DNA from: Johnsonella ignava ATCC 51276
GTDB taxonomy: Bacteria; Bacillota; Clostridia; Lachnospirales; Lachnospiraceae
Direction of reading: 5' to 3'
NCBI RefSeq assembly: GCF_000235445.1
Contig: NZ_JH378834.1
Span: 33,229 to 97,228 of the forward strand
DNA length: 64,000 nucleotides
In this document: positions 15,409 through 24,569 of the stretch, piece after piece
How the letters are laid out: every line of letters starts with the position of its first letter
Numbering within the stretch: position 1 is the first letter of the stretch
The notes under the pieces: model-generated
What the model was told of the DNA's origin: nothing
The model's database searches: none
Seen by the model: the letters and a program-made list of their open reading frames with translations, nothing else
Program-made: the position numbers and the translations under genes

Positions 15409-17151
15409 TTATGAAGCCCGCCCTTCTTCCTTTCCAAGCACTTTTTTTATAAATAAATCACAATTCTTACTCAGATTGTCAAAACTGTCAAAAGCGATAA
15501 AATTTCCATTATCTATAAACAACACTTTGTCAGCAGCCCTGACAGAAGATATCCTATGAGCTATTGATATAATGAATTTATTATTTGATAAATTTTTAAT
15601 AGCCTTATTCAGATTAACTTCATTTTCGGAATCAAGACTTGACTGTGCCTCATCAAATATCATAATTGAGCTGTTTTTTAAGAGTGCTCTTGCAATAGAT
15701 AAACGCTGTTTCTGCCCTTCGGATATTTTTAAAGCCCTCTCTCCTATTTCAGACTCATAGCCGTTTGGAAGCTGTATTATGAAATCGTGAGCCTGGGCGG
15801 CAGCGGCAACATTTCTTACTTCTTTATCAGAGGCTTCCGGCTGTCCCATTTTAATATTTTCAATGACCGTTCCCTTAAACAGATAGGTATCCTGAGTTAC
15901 AACGGAAATGGCACCTCTCCATGACTCCAAAGTAAAACTCCTGATGTCTTTACCATTTATAAGAATTTTACCCTCGGTAGGATCCGCATACCTTTGCAGG
16001 AGATTCACTATGGTTGACTTTCCTGAGCCCGACTCGCCTGATAAGGCGATTATCTTTCCTGAGTGTATTTTAAAACTCATATTTTTTATCTGAAACTCTT
16101 TTGAGTTCGGATATTTAAAAGATACATTTTCAAACTCTATAGTATCTACAATTTCATTAAACTCTTCGGTTCCTGAATCACGGACGGTTATAGGCAGATT
16201 AAGCAGCTTAAGCACACGCTCAGAGGCTGCAAATACGCTTGAAAACTGTGTGGATATATTGACAAATTTAGCAAGAATGGCAAATATGCTTCCACCTGTA
16301 ATAATAACTGCCAAAATCCATTGTTTTTCAAGACTGCCGCTTTTGTATAAATAATATGATATAAATAAAGTGGAAACCGTCATCATAGTACTTATAAAAA
16401 TAGCATAAACAACTTCATAAGCCTTTCTTCCTGCATCCGCCTTTCTGCTTTTTTCATAATTCGCTATACTTGCATTTATTTTCCTTTTGTAACTCTCCCA
16501 CATGTTAAAGCTGAGAATTTCACGCATGCCTTGAATTGCATCAAGAACTGCATTGGCAACTTTGCCATATCTCTCCCGGATAACTTTTCCCTGTTCCTTT
16601 GATTTTTTATTAAAAATCAGTGGAGAACATAGATATAAAACAATCCAAACAAATGCATTTAAAGCAAAAAACGGATGTAAGAAAGCAAAAACTCCAATCA
16701 GCACCGTACAAATAAATACTGAAACCACAAAAATATTTATCGTATGGGCATAAAACCATTCTATCAGATTCATATCACTCGAAGCTATCGAAACCATTTC
16801 CGAGCTCATCATCTGATTTGAAAATGACGGTATTGCCTGTTCAAGACGCTGATAAGTTTCATAACGCATTTTATAAAGCAGTCTGTACGCTATATCATGT
16901 TCGGTCCACATATTAAGGTAACCGAAAACACTGTGTATAAGTACGGATATAATTAGCATAGCCGCAATAAATCCATATTTTATATCTATACCGCTCAGTA
17001 ACGCACCTGTCATATAGGACACAAGGAACATATTTACAAGAGGCAAAAGCTCATAAACAAGGCATATAATACAGTTTGCAAGCATATAAAGCCTCATTCC
17101 TTTTGAATGTTTAAGCAATTCAAAAATAATATTTATTCTTTTATTTTTCAT
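15409..17151 (-). CDS. ABC half-transporter (membrane + ATPase), second of a pair
   Basis: About 580 residues: an exporter-fold six-helix membrane domain (about 1-310), then an ATPase domain with Walker A LSGESGSGKSTIVNLL, a degenerate signature ISEGQKQR (usually LSGGQ), Walker B IMIFDEAQSS and the H-loop SIAHRISSV. The open frame extends upstream to 17247, but the ATG at 17151 is preferred because AGGAGG sits 6 nt before it. The preferred start overlaps the end of the partner gene, which implies a heterodimer. The pair follows a metal-chelate importer in one operon. Exporter-fold pairs in such operons can act as siderophore importers (YbtPQ/IrtAB type) or as exporters. The substrate is not shown by the sequence. 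Confidence 0.85.
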   Translation of the reverse strand: MKNKRINIIFELLKHSKGMRLYMLANCIICLVYELLPLVNMFLVSYMTGALLSGIDIKYGFIAAMLIISVLIHSVFGYLNMWTEHDIAYRLLYKMRYETYQRLEQAIPSFSNQMMSSEMVSIASSDMNLIEWFYAHTINIFVVSVFICTVLIGVFAFLHPFFALNAFVWIVLYLCSPLIFNKKSKEQGKVIRERYGKVANAVLDAIQGMREILSFNMWESYKRKINASIANYEKSRKADAGRKAYEVVYAIFISTMMTVSTLFISYYLYKSGSLEKQWILAVIITGGSIFAILAKFVNISTQFSSVFAASERVLKLLNLPITVRDSGTEEFNEIVDTIEFENVSFKYPNSKEFQIKNMSFKIHSGKIIALSGESGSGKSTIVNLLQRYADPTEGKILINGKDIRSFTLESWRGAISVVTQDTYLFKGTVIENIKMGQPEASDKEVRNVAAAAQAHDFIIQLPNGYESEIGERALKISEGQKQRLSIARALLKNSSIMIFDEAQSSLDSENEVNLNKAIKNLSNNKFIISIAHRISSVRAADKVLFIDNGNFIAFDSFDNLSKNCDLFIKKVLGKEEGRAS

Positions 17152-18856
17152 TGCCATCCTCCTGACTTTTAACGAGATTATGGTAAGTTTGACAATTATT
17201 GTATAATTCCTCATGTGTACCGGAGGCAATAATCCGTCCGCCGTCAATCATATATATGATGTCGGCATTTTTGACCGTACTCAAACGGTGAGCTATGATA
17301 ATTGCGGTCTTGCCTTTTTTTAACAACTCTATACTTTCCTGTATAAAACCTTGATTTTTCTCATCAAGACTTGAAGTAGCCTCATCAAAAATAAGTATTT
17401 CGGTATTTTTTAAAAAGCATCTTGCCGCTGCAAGCCTTTGTTTTTCTCCACCCGATAAAATACTTCCATTTTCTCCAAGTTCAGTATCTATGCCGTACGG
17501 AAGTTTAGCCAGAATATCTTCCAAATTTGCTTCCTTTATTGCCGCATTAATCTCCGTATCTGTAGCATCAGGCTTTGCAAAGAGAAGATTATCCTTAAGA
17601 GTGCCGTTAAACACATAAGGATTCTGCCATACCGCACTTATATTCTCACGCCATCTGGATACCGTATCTAATGTAAGCGGAAGATTTTTAAACCAGATTT
17701 CACCGGAAGTATACGGATACAATCCTGCAAGGAGAGAAACCAAAGTAGACTTACCCTCACCGGATTTACCTACAAAAGCATAAGTTTTGCCCGGTTTCAG
17801 ATCTAAATCAATATTATTTAAAATTACATCATGGTTATTATAACTGAAAGAAAGCCGTCTTGTCGAAAGAGTATTTGTATCCGCAAAGTCAAAGTTTTCT
17901 TTCCATACGGGAATTTCTTCTTTAAGTATATTTTCAATTTCACTGGAGGCTGTAATACCGTTATAACCCACATGCCATGCTAACATAAGAGAATATACCG
18001 GGATAAAGCAATTCCTTATCATAAATAATACAAAGACTACGCTTCCTGCATTTATATGTCCCGAAGCAGAGAGATATACAGCATAAACTACCGAAAGTAC
18101 AGACCCGATATTTGCAGACAGTTCAAATAGAAAATTCTCTATGGTAGTAATCTTCATATGATTCATAGTTTTTTTATGAATTTCCTTTGAAATTCTAAGC
18201 ATTTCCTGTCTTCTGATTTTACAGGCTTTCAGATTTTTAAGGGTTTTCATACCCTGTATGTTATCCAGAAAATCAGAACCGAATTTATCATATTCTTTCC
18301 ATACTTCAGTACCGCTGCCCCAGAGATATTTATAGGTAAATGCAGGAGTGATAAGCATTCCCAGTATACCGATTAATGCAGTTAGGCATACATTTAAATT
18401 AATGCTTCCTATATAGATGATACAGCCCATGGATACAAAGAGCACGGTTATCAGATTGGGAAGGTAGATCGAATAATAAGGGGCAAGTGCCTCTATACGA
18501 TCTAAAAGCAGAGTACATAGTTTTCCGCTCCGTTCATCTGTAAGTTTAGCCAATCCAAGCCCATATATTCTATCCAACAAAGTATTTCTAATATCAAGTT
18601 TGATTGAGGCTTCAGAGCTTATACTCAGCATATTTGCAGGATACCGCAGTACCATCTGTAAAAATACGGCAAACAGAAAGCAGATAAAATAATACATGAT
18701 TTTATCCGGTCGTTCAAAAATCGCATTTATTACCTTAGACAAATAAAAAGCCTGAAATACGGTAACTGCACCGATAAAGCAGCTTAACAGGCTGACAGAT
18801 ATAATGTGCTTTTTTAAATTTTTCGCTAATTTTAATAATGCACCGTTAATTAACAC
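17141..18856 (-). CDS. ABC half-transporter (membrane + ATPase), first of a pair
   Basis: 571 residues. The membrane domain spans about 15-310. The ATPase domain has Walker A FVGKSGEGKSTLVSLL, the Q-loop region NISAVWQNPYVFNG, signature ILSGGEKQRLAAARC, Walker B ILIFDEATSSLD and H-loop IIAHRLSTV, all canonical. It pairs with the next gene, whose start it overlaps. It follows the ATPase of a FecBCDE-like importer by 16 nt, so five genes form one unit. Presumed to form the catalytically competent half of a heterodimer with the downstream protein, whose signature motif is altered. Confidence 0.87.
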   Translation of the reverse strand: MLINGALLKLAKNLKKHIISVSLLSCFIGAVTVFQAFYLSKVINAIFERPDKIMYYFICFLFAVFLQMVLRYPANMLSISSEASIKLDIRNTLLDRIYGLGLAKLTDERSGKLCTLLLDRIEALAPYYSIYLPNLITVLFVSMGCIIYIGSINLNVCLTALIGILGMLITPAFTYKYLWGSGTEVWKEYDKFGSDFLDNIQGMKTLKNLKACKIRRQEMLRISKEIHKKTMNHMKITTIENFLFELSANIGSVLSVVYAVYLSASGHINAGSVVFVLFMIRNCFIPVYSLMLAWHVGYNGITASSEIENILKEEIPVWKENFDFADTNTLSTRRLSFSYNNHDVILNNIDLDLKPGKTYAFVGKSGEGKSTLVSLLAGLYPYTSGEIWFKNLPLTLDTVSRWRENISAVWQNPYVFNGTLKDNLLFAKPDATDTEINAAIKEANLEDILAKLPYGIDTELGENGSILSGGEKQRLAAARCFLKNTEILIFDEATSSLDEKNQGFIQESIELLKKGKTAIIIAHRLSTVKNADIIYMIDGGRIIASGTHEELYNNCQTYHNLVKSQEDGNEK

Positions 18857-18872
18857 TTTCCGACCTCCTATA

Positions 18873-19643
18873 TTAAACGGAGCTATATATAACTACACGC
18901 TTATTGCTGTTTGAAGTAGTTATTATTTCGCCGTCAACTCTGAATACATCTCTTAAAATCTCCTTACTCAATACCTCAACGGCTTCACCTTCAATTATAT
19001 TTTTACCGTCATTTAAAACATAAATATAGTCACAGTATTCAAGGGCTATACTTAAATCATGAAAAACGGCAAGCACTGTTTTATTAAGCCTTTTTATAAG
19101 TTTCATAAGATTCCACTGATAATATACATCAAGGTGGTTTGTAGGCTCATCTAAAATAAAAATATCAGTTTCCTGGGCAAGTGATCTTGCCATAAGAACC
19201 CTTTGTTTTTCACCGCCTGACAATGTATTAAACAGACGGTCTTTATAGTCAAACATACCGACATACTTAAGAGAGCTAAGAGCAATATCCAAATCCTTAC
19301 AGTTAGCAGTTTCATATATTTTTTTATGCGGAGAACGCCCCATAAGAACCATTTCCAGATTAGTATAATCAAATACGGAAGTGTTTTCCTGCCTCATAAC
19401 TGTCATAAATTTTGAGCTTTGTCTTATGCTTGTTTTGGTTATATCAATTCCATTTACAAATATGACATTTGAATTTACAGGCAAGACTCTGTAAATATGC
19501 TTAAGCAGTGTTGTTTTACCGGATCCGTTAGGTCCTAGAATTCCTACAAATTGTCCGTCTTTAACTTTTATACTCACCGATTGCAGGATATTTTTATCAT
19601 GTACCCTATAATTAAGATTATTTACTACAATTTTATCAGACAT
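18873..19643 (-). CDS. Iron/metallophore ABC importer ATPase (FecE/FhuC-like)
   Basis: A 256-residue ATPase with Walker A LGPNGSGKTTLLKHI, signature LSGGEKQRVLMARSLAQ, Walker B IFILDEPTNHLD and H-loop AVFHDLSIALEYC. This is the pattern of ATPases energising binding-protein-dependent uptake of ferric siderophores, heme or cobalamin. It follows the permease by 6 nt. Substrate specificity cannot be told from this subunit. Confidence 0.9.
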   Translation of the reverse strand: MSDKIVVNNLNYRVHDKNILQSVSIKVKDGQFVGILGPNGSGKTTLLKHIYRVLPVNSNVIFVNGIDITKTSIRQSSKFMTVMRQENTSVFDYTNLEMVLMGRSPHKKIYETANCKDLDIALSSLKYVGMFDYKDRLFNTLSGGEKQRVLMARSLAQETDIFILDEPTNHLDVYYQWNLMKLIKRLNKTVLAVFHDLSIALEYCDYIYVLNDGKNIIEGEAVEVLSKEILRDVFRVDGEIITTSNSNKRVVIYSSV

Positions 19644-19649
19644 TTTACG

Positions 19650-20708
19650 CTATATCCTTCCCGTCTTATTCTTTCGGTATAACAGATATATAAAAAACGG
19701 ACCGCCGCAAAAAGCCGAAAATATACCTACGGCAATTTCTTTAGGTGCAAGCAGAGTTCTTGAAAGTATATCCATCCATGCAAGAAAAATACCGCCTATA
19801 ATATATGAAAAAATCATAAGTTTCCTATTTTTTGAGCCGAAAATAATTCTGCAGGTATGAGGAATTATAAAACCTACAAATCCGATCAAACCGCTTGCGG
19901 AAATAATTGCACCTATCAATAATGAAACCGTTATTATTGTAAATCTGCGGATTTTCTTTGTAGATACTCCAAGTGTAATGGCTGTTTCCTCACCGAGAGA
20001 CAATAAATCGAACCTGTCTCCCGCAACACTTAAGGCAATAAGACTGATAAGTGATACAAATATAGGGAAGCCAATATTATACCATCTTGCACCGGAGAGT
20101 GAGCCCCAAAGCCACATGGCGGCACTTTCCATTATAAATGCATTTGGAAGCATGGTAATTATAAAATTACTTGCCGCATTTAATATGACGGAGATTGCCA
20201 TTCCGGTAAGAATGAGATTATTGGTTGAACTGTTGCCGCTTATCATACCTATACCGTAGACAAGAAACATGGCAAGCAGTGCCCCTGTAAAGGCAAACAC
20301 GGGGGTAATATAGGATATAACTGCGGTTCCGCCAAAAATCAGAAATGATAGGCTTACCATAGCGGAAGCTCCGCTTGAAACTCCTAAAACATAGGGGTCT
20401 GCCAGTACATTCTGGGTAAGTGCCTGCATTGCGCAGCCGCCAAGGGCAAGTCCTCCGCCTGCCGCAAGGGCAAGCAGCATCCTCGGCATTCTCATATTCC
20501 ATAAAATTGTAACATCTCTGCTTAAACTTTCATCCAAATCAAAATTAAAAATTTTACTGAGTATTATATGAAAGCAATCCGCCATATTTATATTCTTTGA
20601 ACCGCAGCTTACACCTATAAGCACAGTTATTACGGCAAAGATTACTATTAATACAAATATGGCTGACGTTATCAGCCTTGAGTTTATTTTTGCATTATAT
20701 ATTTTCAT
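19650..20708 (-). CDS. FecCD-family importer permease
   Basis: A 352-residue multi-helix permease of the FecCD/BtuC family. Family marks are MRMPRMLLALAAGGGLALGG near the N-terminus, QNVLADPYVLGVSSGAS, a large central run of helices, GLIGFVGFIIPHTCR and the C-terminal loop ILSRTLLAPKEIAVGIFSAF. About ten membrane helices are expected. It is encoded between the binding protein (2 nt gap) and the ATPase (6 nt gap), so it forms the channel of this importer. It likely imports a ferric chelate or another tetrapyrrole/metal complex. Confidence 0.92.
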   Translation of the reverse strand: MKIYNAKINSRLITSAIFVLIVIFAVITVLIGVSCGSKNINMADCFHIILSKIFNFDLDESLSRDVTILWNMRMPRMLLALAAGGGLALGGCAMQALTQNVLADPYVLGVSSGASAMVSLSFLIFGGTAVISYITPVFAFTGALLAMFLVYGIGMISGNSSTNNLILTGMAISVILNAASNFIITMLPNAFIMESAAMWLWGSLSGARWYNIGFPIFVSLISLIALSVAGDRFDLLSLGEETAITLGVSTKKIRRFTIITVSLLIGAIISASGLIGFVGFIIPHTCRIIFGSKNRKLMIFSYIIGGIFLAWMDILSRTLLAPKEIAVGIFSAFCGGPFFIYLLYRKNKTGRI

Positions 20709-20710
20709 TT

Positions 20711-21802
20711 TTACTTAAATGCTTCAGGGTGTATTGCTTTTGCAATCCTTTCTATGCTGTCTATATTATGGAGACTTGGAAAATATTCAATTCCTGTTAT
20801 TCCTATATAGTTTTTATTTTTAATGGCTGTAACCTCGGCAAGTTCCGGAAGCGACTCAAGATACTCAATTTTTTTCTGAGCCTCGTCTTTCTCCCAATAT
20901 TCAACCAGTACTATATACTCAGGATTTCTCTGAATTATCTGCTCAATTGTAGCAACATCAAAATCAGATTTAAAATCTTCAAATACATTTCTTGCACCTG
21001 CCAGTTTTAAAAGCTCATTTTGAAATACATTGCCACCCGGAGTCATAATGCCGGCTTTATCCTGAAAATCAAATATAAATACATCTACAGGCTTTTTATC
21101 TTTTACCTTTTCAGTTATACCGTCAACCTTGGCTTTATATTCTGATACTAATTTTTCAGACTTATCTTCTACATGAAAAATTTTACCTATATTACGTATA
21201 TCATCATATACCGCATTTATATCATGTTTATCGCCATAAGTTCCGCTTGTAATATAATATTTTATATTGTTGTCATCAAAGTCTTTTTCAGGCGCTATAT
21301 AATCGGAAGTCAGATGATATGATAAACAGTATACAAAATCCGAACCCGATGACAGCACTGTTTCAAAACTAGGAACTCCCTTACCTTTACCGTCAGGCAA
21401 GACTTCTATATTTTTTAATTTTTCGTATAAATCGGGATAGCAATGTTCAGGTTGGTTCATACAGCCGGTCAGTCCGATAATATGATCCTGAAGATCCAGT
21501 GCCGCCATTATTTCAGCATTGTCATATCCGACTGCAATAGCTTTTTCAGGCACTTTGTTATAAACTATGTCCTTCCCCATTACATTTAGCGTAACAGACC
21601 CGGATTTCATAGAATCGGCTTTTGTATCGGAAGAACCTTCAGCCTTGTTGTTCAAAGCCGCTTCACTCTGGTGATTAGTGTTTTCCGTTGTTCCGGAAGC
21701 CTCTTTATGCTGTGCATTGCCACAGGCACCAAGCTGTAAAATACCTAGGGACAGGACTGTAACTGCCAATACTTTTTGAATAGATTTTTGTTTTTTTCTC
21801 AT
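20711..21802 (-). CDS. Iron/metallophore-binding lipoprotein of the ABC importer
   Basis: About 363 residues from the ATG at 21802, chosen because GGAGG lies just before it (the frame is open further upstream). The lipoprotein signal ends LSLGILQLGAC, with the lipidated cysteine near residue 28. A Ser/Glu/Asn-rich linker follows, then a class III periplasmic-binding-protein fold (EKAIAVGYDNAEIMAALDL; GVPSFETVLSSGSDFVYCL; the DVFIFDFQDKAGIMTPGG region). It captures the ligand outside the cell for the FecCD/FecE-like partners. A CMNQPEHC stretch with two cysteines in the first lobe is unusual. The ligand is unknown. Confidence 0.88.
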   Translation of the reverse strand: MRKKQKSIQKVLAVTVLSLGILQLGACGNAQHKEASGTTENTNHQSEAALNNKAEGSSDTKADSMKSGSVTLNVMGKDIVYNKVPEKAIAVGYDNAEIMAALDLQDHIIGLTGCMNQPEHCYPDLYEKLKNIEVLPDGKGKGVPSFETVLSSGSDFVYCLSYHLTSDYIAPEKDFDDNNIKYYITSGTYGDKHDINAVYDDIRNIGKIFHVEDKSEKLVSEYKAKVDGITEKVKDKKPVDVFIFDFQDKAGIMTPGGNVFQNELLKLAGARNVFEDFKSDFDVATIEQIIQRNPEYIVLVEYWEKDEAQKKIEYLESLPELAEVTAIKNKNYIGITGIEYFPSLHNIDSIERIAKAIHPEAFK

Positions 21803-21839
21803 TATAAATACCTCCAAATATACAATAAAATACTTAGTT

Positions 21840-21868
21840 AGTTTATGCGAACCCTGATGTTTTGTCAA
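21840..21868 (-). promoter_or_regulatory. Promoter of the metal-chelate ABC operon
   Basis: TTGACA (21868-21863), a 17-nt spacer, and TAAACT (21845-21840) on the minus strand, about 38 nt before the binding-protein start. The -35 box directly abuts the preceding terminator. AT-rich sequence around the -10 box could hold a Fur-type operator, but I cannot define one. Confidence 0.65.
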
Positions 21869-21869
21869 G

Positions 21870-21914
21870 AAAATCCCCCTGAGCCGGTTTTTAATCCAAA
21901 TCAGGGGGATTTTA
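21870..21914 (-). terminator. Terminator after the rhomboid gene
   Basis: AAAATCCCCCTGA pairs perfectly with TCAGGGGGATTTT over an 18-nt loop. It ends the HIT-rhomboid unit on the minus strand and insulates the ABC operon. Confidence 0.85.
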
Positions 21915-21922
21915 TATTAATA

Positions 21923-21944
21923 GGTGTCAAATACTTTTGACACC
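21923..21944. repeat. Compact palindrome related to the dispersed repeat
   Basis: GGTGTCAAA and TTTGACACC form a perfect hairpin with a 4-nt loop, followed by TACATCA-TATAT. The arms and the CACCTACAT flank resemble the ends of the two full copies at 9.2 and 44.6 kb, so this may be an internally deleted or minimal member. It lies 5 nt after the rhomboid stop. Confidence 0.45.
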
Positions 21945-21948
21945 TACA

Positions 21949-22569
21949 TCAATATATGTCATTATTATATGGTCTGTAATAATTATTTCGGTTTTTCTTT
22001 TTGTATATAAGCATTGACAGGCAAAAGCCTATTACAGCACCGCCTACATGAGCAGCATTATCAACACCTGTTGAGATAAAGCCGTAATAAAGGCTTAATA
22101 CTATAAATATAGCCATCCTCTGTGATGTCAGTTCCTCAAGTCTGCCCCGGTTTGCAATAACTGCCCATAAAAGTCCTCCCATTACTCCAAATACTGCACC
22201 GCTTGCTCCTGCACTTACGCTATAATTGCCTGTAAGCATTTCAAAAAATAATGATACTATATTTGCACCTATACCGCATATAAGATAGAAAATTAAATAT
22301 TTTACATGACCAAGTGCTCTTTCAAGGTTATCACCTATCATAAATAATACTATCATATTATTTGCTATATGATCTATACCAAAGTGCATAAACATAGATG
22401 TCAGCAGTCTCCAGTATTCCTTACCCTCAATTACATACGGAGTAAACTCCGCACCGTATCTAAGCATGGTATCCGCATCTTCACTGGAGCCCACAGTTTC
22501 CAAAAATAAAAAAAATACTATATTTAATGCAATTAAACACCAATTTACTACCGAGGTTCTTTTATTCAT
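21949..22569 (-). CDS. Rhomboid-family intramembrane serine protease
   Basis: 206 residues with about six membrane helices. Diagnostic features are YWRLLTSMFMHFGIDHIANNM in two pieces (WRLLTSMFMHFG and HIANNM), the catalytic serine in SAGASGAVFGVMGG and the catalytic histidine in NAAHVGGAVIGF. The enzyme cleaves membrane-spanning substrates within or next to the bilayer. It overlaps the upstream HIT gene by 8 nt, so the two are co-transcribed, and it is closed by a strong terminator. The substrate is unknown. The protein is the short form without accessory domains. Confidence 0.92.
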   Translation of the reverse strand: MNKRTSVVNWCLIALNIVFFLFLETVGSSEDADTMLRYGAEFTPYVIEGKEYWRLLTSMFMHFGIDHIANNMIVLFMIGDNLERALGHVKYLIFYLICGIGANIVSLFFEMLTGNYSVSAGASGAVFGVMGGLLWAVIANRGRLEELTSQRMAIFIVLSLYYGFISTGVDNAAHVGGAVIGFCLSMLIYKKKNRNNYYRPYNNDIY

Positions 22570-22987
22570 TAACCAGTGCTTCTTTCATGGAGTTTAATGT
22601 ATTTTCCAAATTTTCCTTTGCTTTTTCTGAGAGGCTCCATGTCAGTATTCCCTTTTCATTGTCATACCTGGGTATTATATGTATATGACAGTGAAACACT
22701 GTCTGACCTGCACTTTCTCCTGTATTTACAAGTATATTGTATCCTGAAGCACCCAGAGCTTTTTGGGAAGCTATGCCGATCTTTGCTGCAAGTTCAGGTA
22801 TACGGCATGAGAGAGTATTTGGTACTACACCTATGTTATTATAATGTTCCTTCGGCAATATCAGTGCGTGCCCTTTTGAGGCGGGGCTTATATCAAGTAT
22901 TACCCTGAAATCATCATCTTCATAAAGAGTGGATGAAGGTATTTCACCATTTGCAATTTTACAAAAAATACAATTATTATCTTTCAT
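22562..22987 (-). CDS. HIT-family nucleotide hydrolase/transferase
   Basis: A 141-residue histidine-triad protein. It has the N-terminal zinc-like CIFCKIANGEIPSS, the central GHALILPKEHYNN and the catalytic triad FHCHIHIIPRY. Family members hydrolyse AMP- or nucleoside-phosphoramidate-type compounds in the cytoplasm. The ATG is about 35 nt from the best Shine-Dalgarno (AAAGGAGGTAAAG), an unusually large gap with no in-frame ATG, GTG or TTG between. The real start may be non-canonical or an element may lie there. Co-transcribed with the rhomboid gene. Confidence 0.92.
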   Translation of the reverse strand: MKDNNCIFCKIANGEIPSSTLYEDDDFRVILDISPASKGHALILPKEHYNNIGVVPNTLSCRIPELAAKIGIASQKALGASGYNILVNTGESAGQTVFHCHIHIIPRYDNEKGILTWSLSEKAKENLENTLNSMKEALVNE

Positions 22988-23240
22988 ATTTAAGCCTGCT
23001 GCCGATATGACAGCTTTACCTCCTTTTAAATTGTAAAGTTTTTCACTTTCTTATCATATCTGCCGAAGGTTTTTGGCTTTTTTATTAAATACTATAATGC
23101 CGCAACCCTCAGGCACTGATAGTATATCATTATTTGCCGCTTTTGACTAGATTAAGCCCAAAGCCGGAAACCGATGTAATTGTTAAAATACTATTTTTTT
23201 ATTTAAATTCAGCAATACACTCTTATATTTTTTAATTTCC

Positions 23241-24569
23241 TTAGATATCGAAAGTATATTTAATTTCCGCAAATTCAATCTCGTCGCCTATATTTAAGTC
23301 GCTGCATTCATCACTTTCAAGCACTCTCCCGTTTAATTTTGTTCCATAAAGTGAATTAAGATCAGTAATGGTGTATTTCTTCTCCTTCGTTTTATCCAGT
23401 TTAAGATGCAGACTGCTTATTTTTTCCGAATTAAGTGTGTAATCACATACTCTTTCCTGACTGCCTATAATAAATGGAAAATAATTGATATTTATATCAT
23501 CACCTGTTTTATCAGTGCACCGAAGTTTAAATTTTTCTCCGGCTGTCCGGTCGGATACATGCTTTGATAAAAGTATTGTGCGAGTGCTTATTTCCTCTAT
23601 ATCACCTGCAGGATTCTTCATATTATCCTTTTGCCTGAAACAGTTCATCCATGTTTCTTTTTCAGCCGCTTCTACTGAATCCTCTATATTATTAAATTCC
23701 GGTTCCGTATTATCCTTATACATGCTTTTAGTGTTATCGTCATGAGAATATTCGGGTTGTTTTATTTCCCGAAGTACAGGAATTTCCGTATCTGTCTTAT
23801 ATTCCGAAGATTTTGTATCTTCAGCTATTTTTAATTTTTTTGAAAAAAGTTTCTTAAAATTAAATAATTCTTTTTTTACCTGTTTTTTTGCTGTGTAGTC
23901 TTTATTCTCAGAACTTAATAAAACAGGTGAATTACAAACTTTAGTTTCATTATAATCAGTACTGTTTTCTTCATATATTTCCTTATATTCCGCCGGTACC
24001 GTCTTTCCATATCTGCTTAAAAGCATAAGCAGATCCTTTGCTGCATAACCCTCTTTAAGACTTTCCTGATAGAGACTGTAAGCAAGCACCACTCCGTCAT
24101 GGTCATTATGATCCATTCTTGAGAGTATATTGGAAAAAAGTTGTGAAAGATTCGTGCAAAAATCCGATTCAAATCCTGGCATACAACAAAAAGTGAGGCT
24201 TAGAGTTTCAGGATCCGCATATATATAGTCAGGTTGTATATATAAGCTTTCTTCATTCAAAAGATATCTTTTTATATTTAATATTATTTTTACTATATTT
24301 AATGCTATATTTCTTATATCTTCTGAACTTATATACCTTGCTTCAAGTATCCTGCTTAACGGCTGTAATGAAGTTATGTCATAATACAGCTTTGCCACAT
24401 TGTCCGTTTTATTTATATAAAGTCTCATAAGTCCTTCTATACAGTTTCCTTCAAGCATTCTGTACTCGTAATCATGTTCTGTAATTATGCTTTCAAGTTC
24501 ATTTGCACAGCTTATTATTAAATAATTATTCTTCAGTTCTCTCTTGTACTGTGTCTTTATATTTTTCAT
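23241..24569 (-). CDS. FHA-domain protein of the Tad locus (DUF6382-like N-terminus)
   Basis: About 442 residues. The N-terminal half (about 10-190, ISCANELESIITEHDYEYRM to LLMLLSRYG) matches the DUF6382-type domain that accompanies FHA domains in Clostridia. The middle is a charged disordered linker. The C-terminal FHA domain (about 355-442) has INYFPFIIGSQERVCDYTL, ISSLHLKL and LNSLYGTKLNGR, which bind phosphothreonine peptides. The ATG at 24569 is chosen since GGAGGG is 5 nt upstream; it overlaps the end of the TadE gene. It is the last gene of the Tad operon and is cytoplasmic, with no signal peptide or membrane helix, so it may link the pilus machine to Ser/Thr kinase signalling (inference). 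Confidence 0.82.
   Translation of the reverse strand: MKNIKTQYKRELKNNYLIISCANELESIITEHDYEYRMLEGNCIEGLMRLYINKTDNVAKLYYDITSLQPLSRILEARYISSEDIRNIALNIVKIILNIKRYLLNEESLYIQPDYIYADPETLSLTFCCMPGFESDFCTNLSQLFSNILSRMDHNDHDGVVLAYSLYQESLKEGYAAKDLLMLLSRYGKTVPAEYKEIYEENSTDYNETKVCNSPVLLSSENKDYTAKKQVKKELFNFKKLFSKKLKIAEDTKSSEYKTDTEIPVLREIKQPEYSHDDNTKSMYKDNTEPEFNNIEDSVEAAEKETWMNCFRQKDNMKNPAGDIEEISTRTILLSKHVSDRTAGEKFKLRCTDKTGDDININYFPFIIGSQERVCDYTLNSEKISSLHLKLDKTKEKKYTITDLNSLYGTKLNGRVLESDECSDLNIGDEIEFAEIKYTFDI

Noticed and set aside
21838..21868. Fur box at the metal-chelate ABC promoter
   Set aside because: AT-rich sequence is present, but no convincing 7-1-7 inverted repeat could be traced.
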